From contig CAVUZI010000007.1 of NCBI GenBank assembly GCA_963745955.1, positions 310,001 to 374,000 on the forward strand: a DNA stretch of 64,000 bases. Direction: 5' to 3'. This document shows positions 35,354-44,505 of this stretch, piece after piece. The notes beneath the pieces are model-generated. The model was not told where the DNA came from. It made no database searches and saw only the letters and a program-made list of their open reading frames with translations. Source of the DNA: Bog-756 sp963745955. GTDB lineage: Bacteria; Actinomycetota; Acidimicrobiia; Acidimicrobiales; RAAP-2. Each line of letters opens with the position of its first letter. Position 1 is the stretch's first letter. The translations under genes and the position numbers were made by a program.

Positions 35354-36208
35354 ATGCAACTGGTCGTCCTGGGAAGTGGAAGTCCGCTGCCCGATCCCGA
35401 TCGAGCCGGGCCGTCAACGCTGATCCGCACCTCCGCGGGCGATCTCCTGTTCGACTGCGGGAGAGGGGTCCTGATGCGGGCGGCCGCCGTCGGGTCCGGC
35501 GCGGGCGCCATCCGGGCCCTGTTCCTGACCCATCTCCACAGCGATCACATCACCGATCTCAATGACATCTTCACCATGCGGTGGGCCATGTCGCTCCAGC
35601 CGAACCCGCTGCCGGTGTACGGCCCCGGGGGAACCTCACGATTGCTCCGGGCGACCGAGGAGATGCTCGAGCCCGACATCGGATTTCGGATGGCCCACCA
35701 CGACGACCTCAGCTGGCGCCCGTCAGCCACGGTGACCGAGGTCGACAACGGTGTGGTCTTCTCCGAGGGTTCGGTCCGGGTGACGGCGGCCCCCACCGAT
35801 CACGCGCCGGTCCGGCCAACGGTGGGCTTCCGCATCGACGACGGAGAGCGGTCGGTCGTCATCGCCGGGGATACGGTGCCCTGCGCTGGGCTCGACGAGC
35901 TCTGCCGGGGAGCGGACGTGCTCGTCCACACGGTGGTGAGGCGGGATCTCATCGAGCAGTTCGGGCTGCCTCGGCTCACCGATGTGCTCGACTACCACTC
36001 GTCGGTGCCGGAGGCCGCCCGGACGGCAGAGCGAGGCACCGTCGGGACGCTGGTCCTCACCCATCTCGTACCCCCTCCGGCGCCCGGGACCGAACAGGAG
36101 TGGATCGACCAGACCACCGCCGAATTCGGCGGCACCGTGGTGGTGGCCAGCGATCTGTCGTCCCTCGAGGTGACGGACCGGCGCTCGGCCGGCCCCGGGT
36201 CGCCGTGA
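35354..36208 (+). CDS. Metallo-beta-lactamase-fold hydrolase (RNase Z-like)
   Basis: The 284-aa protein has the HLHSDH zinc motif at 60-65, a further His in PTDHAPVRPTVGF and an Asp in VVIAGDTVPC, with a late LTHLVPP. The order is that of RNase Z/arylsulfatase-like MBL proteins. The short length and lack of a long exosite argue for a small-molecule or phosphodiester hydrolase rather than the housekeeping RNase Z. GGAAGG lies 7 nt before the ATG at 35354. It converges with ftsH, 20 bp between stops. Confidence 0.85.
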   Translation: MQLVVLGSGSPLPDPDRAGPSTLIRTSAGDLLFDCGRGVLMRAAAVGSGAGAIRALFLTHLHSDHITDLNDIFTMRWAMSLQPNPLPVYGPGGTSRLLRATEEMLEPDIGFRMAHHDDLSWRPSATVTEVDNGVVFSEGSVRVTAAPTDHAPVRPTVGFRIDDGERSVVIAGDTVPCAGLDELCRGADVLVHTVVRRDLIEQFGLPRLTDVLDYHSSVPEAARTAERGTVGTLVLTHLVPPPAPGTEQEWIDQTTAEFGGTVVVASDLSSLEVTDRRSAGPGSP

Positions 36209-36228
36209 GTCCCGGTGGTGGATGCACC

Positions 36229-38232
36229 TCAGTGATCGAGTATCGAGTCCGATCGTCGAGGACTCGGGACGACCACCACCCACCCGCCCGCCGCCGCGGT
36301 CGGTGGTCCGGCAACTGACATCGGACGGTCGGGGGCCACCGTCATCCCGGTGCCTTCGGCAGGCTCGGCCCGGCCCGCCAACTCGTAGACCTGGGCACCG
36401 TCCACGGTCTCGTTCTTGAGGAGCAGGTCGACCAGGCTGTCGAGCACCGGCCGGTGCTCCTTCAGGAGCTCGATGGCCCGCGCTTCGGCCTCGCCCAGCA
36501 ACCGGGCCACTTCGGCGTCGATGATCGCCTGTGTCTGCTCTGCGAACGGCCGGCTGGACAGTGAGCTGCCTTCGCCCCCCAGGAAGACCGAGCCGCCCGC
36601 GGGATAGCCCACCGGACCGACCGTCGACGACAGGCCGAACTCCCGGACCATCTTGACGGCCAGATCGGTGGCCTTGGCCAGATCGTTGGCCGCGCCCGTC
36701 GACCCCTGCCCGAGAACCACCAGCTCGCCGGCACGGCCTCCGAGACACACGGCCAGCATGTCGTGGAGGTAGTCCTCGCCGTAGAGGTGGCGCTCCACCA
36801 GGGGGAGCTGCTCGGTGACGCCGAGCGTCTGACCCGCCGGCAGGATGGTCACCTTGGCGATCGGATCCGCCTTCTCGCTGTAGGCGGCGACCAGGGCATG
36901 CCCTGCTTCGTGCACGGCAACCGCGTGCTTCTCTTCGGGGAGCAATACGTTCGACCCCTCGCGACGGCCGAGGATGATCCGATCCCGGGCCTCCTCGAGA
37001 TCGGCCGCGCCGAGCACCTCACGATCGTCCCGCACGGCCACGATGGCCGCCTCGTTGACGAGATTGGCCAGGTCGGCGCCCGAGAACCCCGGGGTCCCCC
37101 GCGCCACCACCTCGAGGTTGGCGCCATCGTCCAGACGCTTTCCGTGACAGTGGACCTCGAGGATGGCGACACGCTCAGGGAGGGTGGGCAGAGGAATGGT
37201 CACCTGGCGGTCGAACCGGCCCGGCCTGAGGAGCGCCGGGTCGAGGACGTCAGGCCGGTTGGTGGCGGCGAGGACGACGACCCCCGACGCCGGGTCGAAT
37301 CCGTCCATCTCGGCCAGGAGCTGGTTGAGGGTCTGCTCACGTTCGTCGTTGGAGACGATGGCGCCGGTGCCCGACCGCCGTTGGCCGATGGCATCGATCT
37401 CGTCGACGAAGACGATGGCCGGCGCCCTCTTTCGGGCCTCGTCGAATAGATCACGCACCCGTGCCGCGCCGACGCCCACGAACATCTCGACGAAGCTCGA
37501 TCCGGTGACCGAGAAGAACGGGACGGCCGCCTCACCGGCCACCGCACGGGCCAGGAGGGTCTTGCCGGTGCCCGGGGGCCCGATCATCAGGATCCCCCGG
37601 GGAGGTGTCGCGCCCGCCCGGGCATATCGTTCCGGCTGCTGGAGGAAGTCGACGACTTCACGTATCTCGAGCTTCGCCCCCTCGTACCCGGCCACATCGG
37701 CAAACGTCGTCTCCGGCCGCTCCTCGTCGAACACCTTCGCCTTGGATTTTCCGACTCCCAGCGTCCCTTGGAGCCGGCCGGCCGCCCCCTTCGAGAGGCG
37801 CCACCACAGAAACCCGATGAGGATGACCGGTGCGAACAGGATGAGCCACAGCAGCACCTCGGAACCGAACGACGTACCGCTCGACTCGGCCGTGATCTGG
37901 ACGCCGTGCCCCTGAAGCTCGTTGAGGAACGGCTGACCGGCCTGGGAGGGGATGGTCGTCGAGAAATCGCTCCCGTCGGACAAGGTGCCGGTCGCAGCGC
38001 CGGTCGTCTCGATGGTCACGGTCTTGACCTTGTGGGCGGAGACATCCTTCATGAACTGGGAGTAATTGAGGGTGACCTGTTTCGTGCCCTGGGCGACGGG
38101 CAGCACGAAGAAGAGCAGCGCCACGATCACAAAGGCCAGGGGCCAGAGGAGATGGCGCCACGCCGGTGGAGGTGGCGGAGCGACGGGGCTGCTCTTGTCA
38201 TTGGTGGGTGGCGAGCCGGCTTGCCGAGTCAC
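36229..38232 (-). CDS. ftsH: ATP-dependent zinc metalloprotease FtsH
   Basis: The 667-aa membrane protease degrades damaged membrane and regulatory proteins. Two membrane helices (about 28-46 and 126-143) flank a small extracytoplasmic domain. The AAA module has Walker A GPPGTGKT at 218-225, Walker B VFVDEID at 274-280 and the SRH with ATNRPDVLDPALLRPGRF at 323-340. The zinc protease motif HEAGH is at 441-445. GTG at 38232 has AGGAGG 6 nt upstream. The Pro/Ala-rich C-terminus is typical of actinobacterial FtsH. No hpt, folE or tilS neighbour is present, so this may be a second copy rather than the housekeeping one. Confidence 0.95.
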   Translation of the reverse strand: MTRQAGSPPTNDKSSPVAPPPPPAWRHLLWPLAFVIVALLFFVLPVAQGTKQVTLNYSQFMKDVSAHKVKTVTIETTGAATGTLSDGSDFSTTIPSQAGQPFLNELQGHGVQITAESSGTSFGSEVLLWLILFAPVILIGFLWWRLSKGAAGRLQGTLGVGKSKAKVFDEERPETTFADVAGYEGAKLEIREVVDFLQQPERYARAGATPPRGILMIGPPGTGKTLLARAVAGEAAVPFFSVTGSSFVEMFVGVGAARVRDLFDEARKRAPAIVFVDEIDAIGQRRSGTGAIVSNDEREQTLNQLLAEMDGFDPASGVVVLAATNRPDVLDPALLRPGRFDRQVTIPLPTLPERVAILEVHCHGKRLDDGANLEVVARGTPGFSGADLANLVNEAAIVAVRDDREVLGAADLEEARDRIILGRREGSNVLLPEEKHAVAVHEAGHALVAAYSEKADPIAKVTILPAGQTLGVTEQLPLVERHLYGEDYLHDMLAVCLGGRAGELVVLGQGSTGAANDLAKATDLAVKMVREFGLSSTVGPVGYPAGGSVFLGGEGSSLSSRPFAEQTQAIIDAEVARLLGEAEARAIELLKEHRPVLDSLVDLLLKNETVDGAQVYELAGRAEPAEGTGMTVAPDRPMSVAGPPTAAAGGWVVVVPSPRRSDSILDH

Positions 38233-38360
38233 GTGCCGCCTCCTTCAAGACGGCCGAGATGGATCCAGTGACGGAGCCGACCGGCCGTACCGTTGCCGGT
38301 ACCGCCGATCCCCTCCCGGCGCCAGGTTGTTCGATGGGGTGTCATGCCTGCGCTTCGGAC

Positions 38361-38543
38361 CTACCGTCCTTTGGCCGCGTCCAGCTGGGACAGGATGTCC
38401 CGGAGCTTCTCTCTGCGGTCCCGAAGGCCTTGGCGGTACATCGGATTGTCGGTCGCGGTGATCTCACTGCTCATGTCGGAGACGACCGCCTCGAGGGTGC
38501 TGCGAAGCTCCTCGACGAGTGGGTCCGACAGTTCCAATTTCAT
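38361..38543 (-). CDS. Small helical protein (60 aa)
   Basis: The 60-aa protein is almost entirely helical and charged (VEELRSTLEAVVSDMSSEI, QGLRDRREKLRDILSQLD), suggesting a coiled-coil dimer. GGAGG lies 7 nt before the ATG at 38543, and codon use fits the window, which supports a real gene. It is 128 bp upstream of ftsH on the same strand. I do not recognise a named family. Confidence 0.65.
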   Translation of the reverse strand: MKLELSDPLVEELRSTLEAVVSDMSSEITATDNPMYRQGLRDRREKLRDILSQLDAAKGR

Positions 38544-38649
38544 CACTGGGCCTCCGTATCTCTTCGGACGTTGCACCGTCATCTTCGGGCATCCTGACCA
38601 GGAGCGACAGGGCCAAAGGTCCATTGTCGGTGCCTCCGCGGCGACCGCC

Positions 38650-39057
38650 CTACGAGCTGCAGTGGGCCGTCAGTTCGACGCTGGAGGTGGCCCCGTCCTT
38701 GATCACCACCGGTTGCTCCCTCGGGGTCACCCCGGATATCGAATAGGACCCCGGGGGCTCGGTGAAGGTGAAGATCTGATCGATGACCCGCTCGCCGGCG
38801 GCCTTGGTGTCGAGCACCTTCCTCTTGGCAATCACCGTCGGCCCGCGCCGCAGGACGACCTCGACGTCCCACGCCCGCGACACGTTGTTCAGGGACGGTG
38901 GGATGCAGGGGGTGGCGGTACCTTTCAACACCCCCGTTGACGCGCTCGAACCGCCACCGCATGCGCTGAACAGAACACCGATGGCCAGCCCCATCACCAC
39001 GGCGACCCGGCGCGAGTGAGAGCTGCCCGCCCGAAGGCCTGCGCGGTCGTCGGTCAT
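38650..39057 (-). CDS. Small lipoprotein of unknown function
   Basis: The 135-aa protein has a lipoprotein signal (RRVAVVMGLAIGVLF, lipobox FSACGG). The mature part looks like a small beta sandwich: WDVEVVLRRGPTVIAKRKV and FTEPPGSYSISG, with two cysteines (TPCIPP and AHCSS) that may form a disulfide. It is probably anchored outside the membrane. ATG at 39057 or GTG at 39063 are possible starts, and no strong ribosome-binding site is seen. It lies upstream of the 60-aa gene and ftsH on the same strand. Confidence 0.7.
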   Translation of the reverse strand: MTDDRAGLRAGSSHSRRVAVVMGLAIGVLFSACGGGSSASTGVLKGTATPCIPPSLNNVSRAWDVEVVLRRGPTVIAKRKVLDTKAAGERVIDQIFTFTEPPGSYSISGVTPREQPVVIKDGATSSVELTAHCSS

Positions 39058-39279
39058 CGGCACTTGTGGAGTCGACCCATTCCCCCACTATGGACCATGT
39101 GTCCCCCGCGTGGTCCGGCGAGTGACATGGCGGTCGTCGGAGACGACGACCTCGGCAGGACCCGACGAGGAGCCGACGGAGATTTGTTACCCAGGATTCA
39201 TGCGGAGAACATGCTGCCGAAATCATCAGCTTCCTAGCCTGGGCCCCATGATCCAACCGCATGCCCGCCAGGAGGTCCC

Positions 39280-40710
39280 GTGCTCGACTCGGTGATGCAC
39301 GTCGGCGAGGACACCCATCAAAAGGCGCTCCGCATCAACCTCGACCCGAGATGGTATGGCACGATCGCCGAGATCGGGGCCGGCCAGGAAGTCGCCCGGT
39401 GGTTCTTCCGGGTCGGCGGCGCGGCGGGGACGATCGCCAAGTCCATATCCGCCTACGACATGTTGGTGAGCGACGCCATCTACGGCGAAGTGGACAGATA
39501 CGTGTCGGCCGGCCGGCTCCAGGCCATGCTGGACCACGAACACCAGTTGAACCTCGAACGGCTGAGCGACAAGCGCGGTGACACCACGTCATTCTTCGCC
39601 TTCGCCAACACGGTCGTCGCCCGCAGCTATCAGGGAAACAACGAGTGCCACGGGTGGATGGGGCTCAAGTTCCAGGCCCACCCCAGGGACGAGCCCAGCC
39701 AGATCATCCTCCACGTTCGGATGCTCGACGTCGAGGCATCGCTGCAACAAGAGGCGATCGGTGTGGTCGGCATCAACTTGCTCCATGGCGCGTTCTTCCT
39801 TCACCACGAGCCGGAGGAGTTGGTGGAGAGCCTCCTGGACAGGCTCACCACCGGCCGGATCGAGATCGACATGATCGAGTTTCGGGGCATCGAGTTTCGC
39901 CGCGTGGACAACCGGCTCATGGCGCTGAAGTTGGTGCAGCTGGGCCTGAGCGGTGCGGCCATGTTCGGCCCGGATCGCGCTGTCCTGCAACCGAGCGAGG
40001 CCCTTCGGAAGAAGGCTGTCCTCGTCGAGCGGGGCAGCTTCCGGCCGACGACGTTGGTCAACATCGACATGCTGGAGACGGCGTTGGCCAAGTTCGAGGC
40101 CGACCCGGCCGTCGAGGGACAGCCGGTTCTCCCCCTGGCCGAGCTGACCATGCGGAACCTCCTGGCCGGAGGGTCCGACGTCGACCGCGGCGACTTCCTC
40201 GCCCGGGCCGATCTCCTGGCCGCGTGCGGGCTGACCGTCCTGATCTCCGATTACTTCGAGTACTACCGTCTGGCCGCCTACATCGCGTCACGGACAACCG
40301 GGCGCATCGGGATCGTCATGGGTGTGCCGAGCCTCATCGAGCTCTTCGATGAGAAGTTCTACACACAACTGCCGGGAGGCATTCTCGAGAGCTTCGGCCG
40401 GCTCTTCAAGAACGATCTCCGCATCTACGTCTATCCGTTGCAACGGACGGAGGACGAAGAGCTCCAAACCGTGGACAGCCTCGAGGTCGAGCCGTCACTG
40501 CGCCCGCTCTACGAGTATCTGGCCATGCGGGGCAGTTTTGTTCCCCTGGACAACTTCCGGCATGACTACCTCAGTATCTTCAGCCGCGATGTCCTGAGGA
40601 GGATTGCCGGCGCTGACAGCACCTGGGGATCGATGGTTCCCGGCGCGGTGGCCGATCTCATCAAAGAGAAGGCGTTCTTCGGCTACAACCGGGCCAGAAA
40701 CGACGACTGA
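39280..40710 (+). CDS. Conserved protein of unknown function (476 aa)
   Basis: I cannot assign this protein to a family with confidence. It is soluble and lacks a signal peptide and membrane helices. Notable strings are FFAFANTVVARSYQGNNECH, GWMGLKFQ, GVVGINLLHGAFF, IDMIEFRGIEFRRVDNRLMA and GRIGIVMGVPSLIELFDEKF. The even composition, codon use and mixed alpha/beta pattern indicate a genuine enzyme-like protein; a nucleotide-binding role is possible but unsupported. GTG at 39280 has GGAGG 4 nt upstream. It stands alone, convergent with the acyl-CoA dehydrogenase operon. Confidence 0.75.
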   Translation: MLDSVMHVGEDTHQKALRINLDPRWYGTIAEIGAGQEVARWFFRVGGAAGTIAKSISAYDMLVSDAIYGEVDRYVSAGRLQAMLDHEHQLNLERLSDKRGDTTSFFAFANTVVARSYQGNNECHGWMGLKFQAHPRDEPSQIILHVRMLDVEASLQQEAIGVVGINLLHGAFFLHHEPEELVESLLDRLTTGRIEIDMIEFRGIEFRRVDNRLMALKLVQLGLSGAAMFGPDRAVLQPSEALRKKAVLVERGSFRPTTLVNIDMLETALAKFEADPAVEGQPVLPLAELTMRNLLAGGSDVDRGDFLARADLLAACGLTVLISDYFEYYRLAAYIASRTTGRIGIVMGVPSLIELFDEKFYTQLPGGILESFGRLFKNDLRIYVYPLQRTEDEELQTVDSLEVEPSLRPLYEYLAMRGSFVPLDNFRHDYLSIFSRDVLRRIAGADSTWGSMVPGAVADLIKEKAFFGYNRARNDD

Positions 40711-40774
40711 CGCCGACGCAGTGGGAAGCGGTCTCCCGGCCGCCCCGTCCCGGCAGCTCCCCGTCGGACCCGCC

Positions 40775-41939
40775 TCAGCGTGACCGGGGCAGCCCCAGCC
40801 CCCGCTGGGCGATGATGTTGCGCTGGACCTCGCTGGTCCCGCCGTAGGTCGTGGTGCCCAAGGCGAACCGGAAGGCGTAGTCGGCAGCCCCGGCCGTGCG
40901 CCGAGGGATCGCCCTGGCTCCGGATCCCATCTGCGCCCAGGAGGTCGACGAAGTCGGCCGACTGTCGGGTCAGCGCTTCGGAGGCGAACAGCTTGCTCAT
41001 CGAGCCCTCGACCCCCGGCGACCCCCCCGACTCGTGGATCCAGGCACATCGGCGACAGAGCAAGGTGGTGACCTCGTTTTCGGCCGCGGCCCGCCCGAGA
41101 CGGGCCCGCACATGGGTGTCGTCGACCCTTGGACGTCCGTCCTCGTCCACCGCGTCCCGGACCCACTCCTCCATGATGGCCAGCAGCCGGATCGACTCGC
41201 CCCCCTGGTCCCCGGCCCGCTCCAGGGTCAGCCCCACCTTCATCACGTCCCACCCGCCGTCCACGGCGCCGATGCGCAGGGTGTCGTCCACCCGGACATC
41301 GGAGTAGAAGGTCAGATTGGTCCGTTCGCCCGAGAGCGTGTGCACCGGCTGGATCTCGACGCCGGGCTGACGGAGCGGGACCAGGAAGGTGGTCAGCCCC
41401 TGGTGCTTGGGGAGGTCGGGATTGGTCCGGGTCAGCATGAAGACGTAGTCGGCCTCCTGGGCGTTGGTGGTGAACATCTTCTGCCCGTTCACCACCCACT
41501 CGTCGCCGTCCCGGACCGCCCTGGTCTGGGCCGCGGCCACGTCGGAGCCCGACTCGGGCTCGGTGAACCCGAGCACGATGATGATCTCCCCGCCCAGCGC
41601 CGGGGGCAGGATCAACTGCTTCTGCTCGTCGGTGCCGATCTGGCGGATGATGTTGGCCACCATGAGGGTCGTTCCCACCGCGTAGGTGGGGGCGCCGGCC
41701 CGGTGGAACTCCTCGGCGAAGGCCAGCATCTCGAGGGGATCCCGGCCCTGGCCTCCGAACTCCTCGGGCCACCCGGGAGCCAGCCACCCCCGCTCGACCA
41801 GGCGGCGATGGAAGTCCCAGTTGTGGTGGACCCCGGTCCGGTGCATCTGGTCGCGCACCTCGTCGGTGAGGGCCTCGTCCAGGAAGGCCCGTGCCTCCTG
41901 CCGGAAGACGTCGCTGCGTTCACCGAGTCGGAAGTCCAT
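40775..41939 (-). CDS. Acyl-CoA dehydrogenase, subunit of a pair (frameshifted)
   Basis: Corrected length is about 387 aa. N-terminal helices (FRQEARAFLDEAL), the FAD/substrate region GFTEPESGSDVAAAQTRAV, and VVNGQKMFTTNAQEADY are typical. An indel between about 40889 and 40902 breaks the frame after GDPSA; the true C-terminus (AADYAFRFALGTTTYGG, then TSEVQRNIIAQRGLGLPRSR) is in another frame ending at 40775. The YGGTSE motif replaces YEGT, so the usual catalytic Glu is absent at that place, as in heteromeric actinobacterial enzymes. It starts 2 bp after the partner acyl-CoA dehydrogenase gene. Confidence 0.85.
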
Positions 41940-41941
41940 GG

Positions 41942-42971
41942 TCAGACCCCGTGCCGAGTGGTGGAGAGGCGGTGGCCCTCGGCCCGGGCATAGAGAGAGG
42001 ACGGTTCGGCGAACAGCGCCGGCCAGGCCTTGGCCCGGCGGAAGTACAACTGGATGTCGAACTCGAGCATGAACCCGTACCCACCGTGGTAGTGCAGGCT
42101 CCGGTAGCTCGCCTCCCGGGCCGCCTCGGCGTTGAAGGCACAGGCCAGTGCGGCCAACTCCGGCGCCCGACCGGGCTCCTCGGCTGCGGCCCAGGCGGCC
42201 TCCCGGGCCAGCAGGCCACCGCCGTCGACGCTGGTGGCGGCATCAGCCAGGCCATGGGCCACCGCCTGGAAGGAGCCGATGGGCACGCCGAAGGCGTGGC
42301 GCTCCTTCACGTACTCCACGCCGATCTCGAGGGAGCGGGTGCCCATCCCGGCCAGGGCGTTGGCCATCAGCACCAGCCACTCGTCCCGGGCCTGTTCGAA
42401 CAACCCACCCGCGTCCGGTCCCGACATCAGCAGCCGTGCGCCGGCCCCGATGTCGATATCGGCCACCGGGCAGCGAGCCCAGGTTGTCCACCCTGGTGCG
42501 GGCCTCGCCGATGGCCGCCGCCCACAGCTGTCCCCCGTCGGCGAAGACCACGTCGTCGGCCACCGCCCCGGACGGGACCATCGTCAGCATGCCGTGTGTC
42601 GGAGGGTGCAGGGCCAGGGTGATCAGGCGGTCACCGGCCAGCGCGGTGGCCAGCATCGACCTCGTCTCGGAGTTGTCCACCCGTTCCAGCAGCCGGGCGG
42701 CCACCTGCGCCTCCAGCAGGGGTGCCGATCCGAGGAACCGACCGTGCTGCTCGGCCACGAGAGCCAGGTCCAGCAGCGACGCCCCCCCTCCCCCGTGCTC
42801 CTCGTCGACGGCCATCTCCATGGCCCCGGTCTCACGCAGTCGCATCCACAGGTCGGCGTCGTGGCCCAACGGTTCGGAGGCGCGGACCCGTTCGGGAGGG
42901 GATTCCTTGGCGTAGAGCGCGCCGAAGGCCTCGATCAGTAGCTGCTGTTCCTCTGACGGGTTGAGGTCCAT
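41942..42971 (-). CDS. Acyl-CoA dehydrogenase, second subunit of the pair (frameshifted)
   Basis: Corrected length is 342 aa, shorter than a classical enzyme, as in the smaller subunits of heterotetrameric (alpha2beta2) dehydrogenases. It starts MDLNPSEEQQLLIEAFGALY and has AMEMAVDEEHGG and VKERHAFGVPIGSFQAVAH. The C-terminal HYHGGYGFMLEFDIQLYFRR holds a candidate catalytic Glu. An extra base at 42466/42467 shifts the frame at NLGSLP; it resumes VADIDIGAGARLLM. It is transcribed just before the partner gene at 40775-41939. Confidence 0.85.
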
Positions 42972-43153
42972 CTGGCCGGCTCCTCCCTCGCATCCCCCTG
43001 CAGAACGCGAGCTCCTCTCGGCGCACCGCCGGTGATCGGCAGGGCACGGTGCTCTCGGTACCACGCTCGTGCACGACCGTAGCGCGGCACGATCCACCCA
43101 CGGCACTCAGCCGGTCGATGGCTCCCACGGCGTCGACATCCCCCGGGCCAGGG

Positions 43154-44356
43154 TCAGGCGGCCTCGGAGAAGCCCATCAGGCGGTTCAGGTTGCCGCCCA
43201 TGACCTTTTTGATGTCCTCTTCGGGCAGGCCCTCGAGATCGTCGACGAAGGTGATCGGGTCGGCCATGCCTTCGGGATGCGGGTAGTCGGATCCGAACAG
43301 CACCCGATCGGCACCCAGGATCTCGACGAGACCCTTGGGGTCCTCCTCGTGGAACGGGTGGACGTAGATGCTGCGCTTGAACGCCTCGACCGGGCTCTCG
43401 TCGAAGGAGTTGGGGGAGTGGATCCAGGCATGCTCCAAATCGGCGAGCATGGGACGAACCCAATTGCTCCCGTTCTCCACCGGGATGAATTTGATGGTGG
43501 GGAAACGGGAACAGAGACCGTGCCCCACCAGAGAGGCGACCGTGTCGATGATCGGGCGGCCCTGGTGCCCGGTGATGGCCCGGAACCCCGAGTCGCCCTT
43601 GAACGGCGTCATCTCACCGGTGGGACTGCCCTCCCACTCGTTGGCGTACCGCTGGTACCCGCTGTCGGAGGCGTGCATCCCGATCAGCACGCCGGCTTCG
43701 GCCACCCGCTTCCAGAACGGGTCGAACTCGGGCAGGGCCGGCGAACGCGGGCCCATGTACCCCCATGCCGGGGCGGGGCGGATGAGGACGATGCGGGCAC
43801 CGCGCTCCACCACCCAGTCCAGCTCCTCGATGGCCCGGTCGACGATGCCGAGGTGGATGACAGGACTCGGGAACATCCGGTTCTCGTAGTTGAAGGTCCA
43901 GTGCTCGTGCATCCACTGGTTGAGGGCATGGACCACGGCGTGGACCGCAGGAGGGTTGTCCCGCATCCGCTCCTCGAGCAGGCTGGCCAGGGTCGGCCAC
44001 ATGAGGGCCCGGTCCAGTCCCAGTTCGTCCATGAGCTTCAACCGCGGCTCGGGGTCGGAGAAGCCGGGCAGGGCGTCGATGGCCCGGCCCAGGATCTCGC
44101 GCCGGGTCTTGCCTTCGGGATTGCCGCTCTTGAAGTACTCCTCCTGGGCGCCGGGGGCCGCCACCCGGGCGAAGGTGGGATTGGGGATGTACTCGCTGAT
44201 CAGGCCGTTGACGGCGATCTTGGTCCGGCCGTCGACCTCGACGTACTTGATCAGGCCGGCGTACTCGGACGGGAGGTACTTGGTGAAGGCATCCGTCGTC
44301 TCGTACATGTGGTTGTCGGCGTCGAACACCGGGAAATCGACCTTTCGTGACGGCAT
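43154..44356 (-). CDS. ACMSD-like amidohydrolase (Amidohydro_2)
   Basis: The 400-aa TIM-barrel protein belongs to the amidohydrolase-2 family of metal-dependent decarboxylases and hydrolases. Metal-binding residues appear in PVFDADNHMYE (12-16), LIGMHASDSGY and LFGSDYPHPEG near the end. Family members decarboxylate aromatic acids or hydrolyse cyclic substrates, which fits a catabolic island. The ATG at 44356 starts MPSRKVDFPVFD. A good promoter lies about 55-80 bp upstream, and the acyl-CoA dehydrogenase pair follows on the same strand after 182 bp. Confidence 0.85.
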   Translation of the reverse strand: MPSRKVDFPVFDADNHMYETTDAFTKYLPSEYAGLIKYVEVDGRTKIAVNGLISEYIPNPTFARVAAPGAQEEYFKSGNPEGKTRREILGRAIDALPGFSDPEPRLKLMDELGLDRALMWPTLASLLEERMRDNPPAVHAVVHALNQWMHEHWTFNYENRMFPSPVIHLGIVDRAIEELDWVVERGARIVLIRPAPAWGYMGPRSPALPEFDPFWKRVAEAGVLIGMHASDSGYQRYANEWEGSPTGEMTPFKGDSGFRAITGHQGRPIIDTVASLVGHGLCSRFPTIKFIPVENGSNWVRPMLADLEHAWIHSPNSFDESPVEAFKRSIYVHPFHEEDPKGLVEILGADRVLFGSDYPHPEGMADPITFVDDLEGLPEEDIKKVMGGNLNRLMGFSEAA

Positions 44357-44411
44357 GGCTGGACCCCTTTCGTCTCCCGGCCGGCTGCAATCGGGCCGCG
44401 CTCGGGCGAAC

Positions 44412-44441
44412 TTTATCAGAACGACATTGCCCGTCTGTCAG
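44412..44441 (-). promoter_or_regulatory. Promoter of the amidohydrolase-ACAD operon
   Basis: On the minus strand, CTGACA (44441-44436) and GATAAA (44417-44412) are separated by 18 bp, 56 bp before the start codon. A direct repeat surrounds them on the plus strand (ATCAGAACGACATTG and GTCAGAATGCCACTG), a possible regulator site. Confidence 0.5.
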
Positions 44442-44505
44442 AATGCCACTGGCAAAGACGGTGAGGAAGCCGGGCCGGGGCCCCTTCCGATGGCCGGGTC
44501 GCGAC

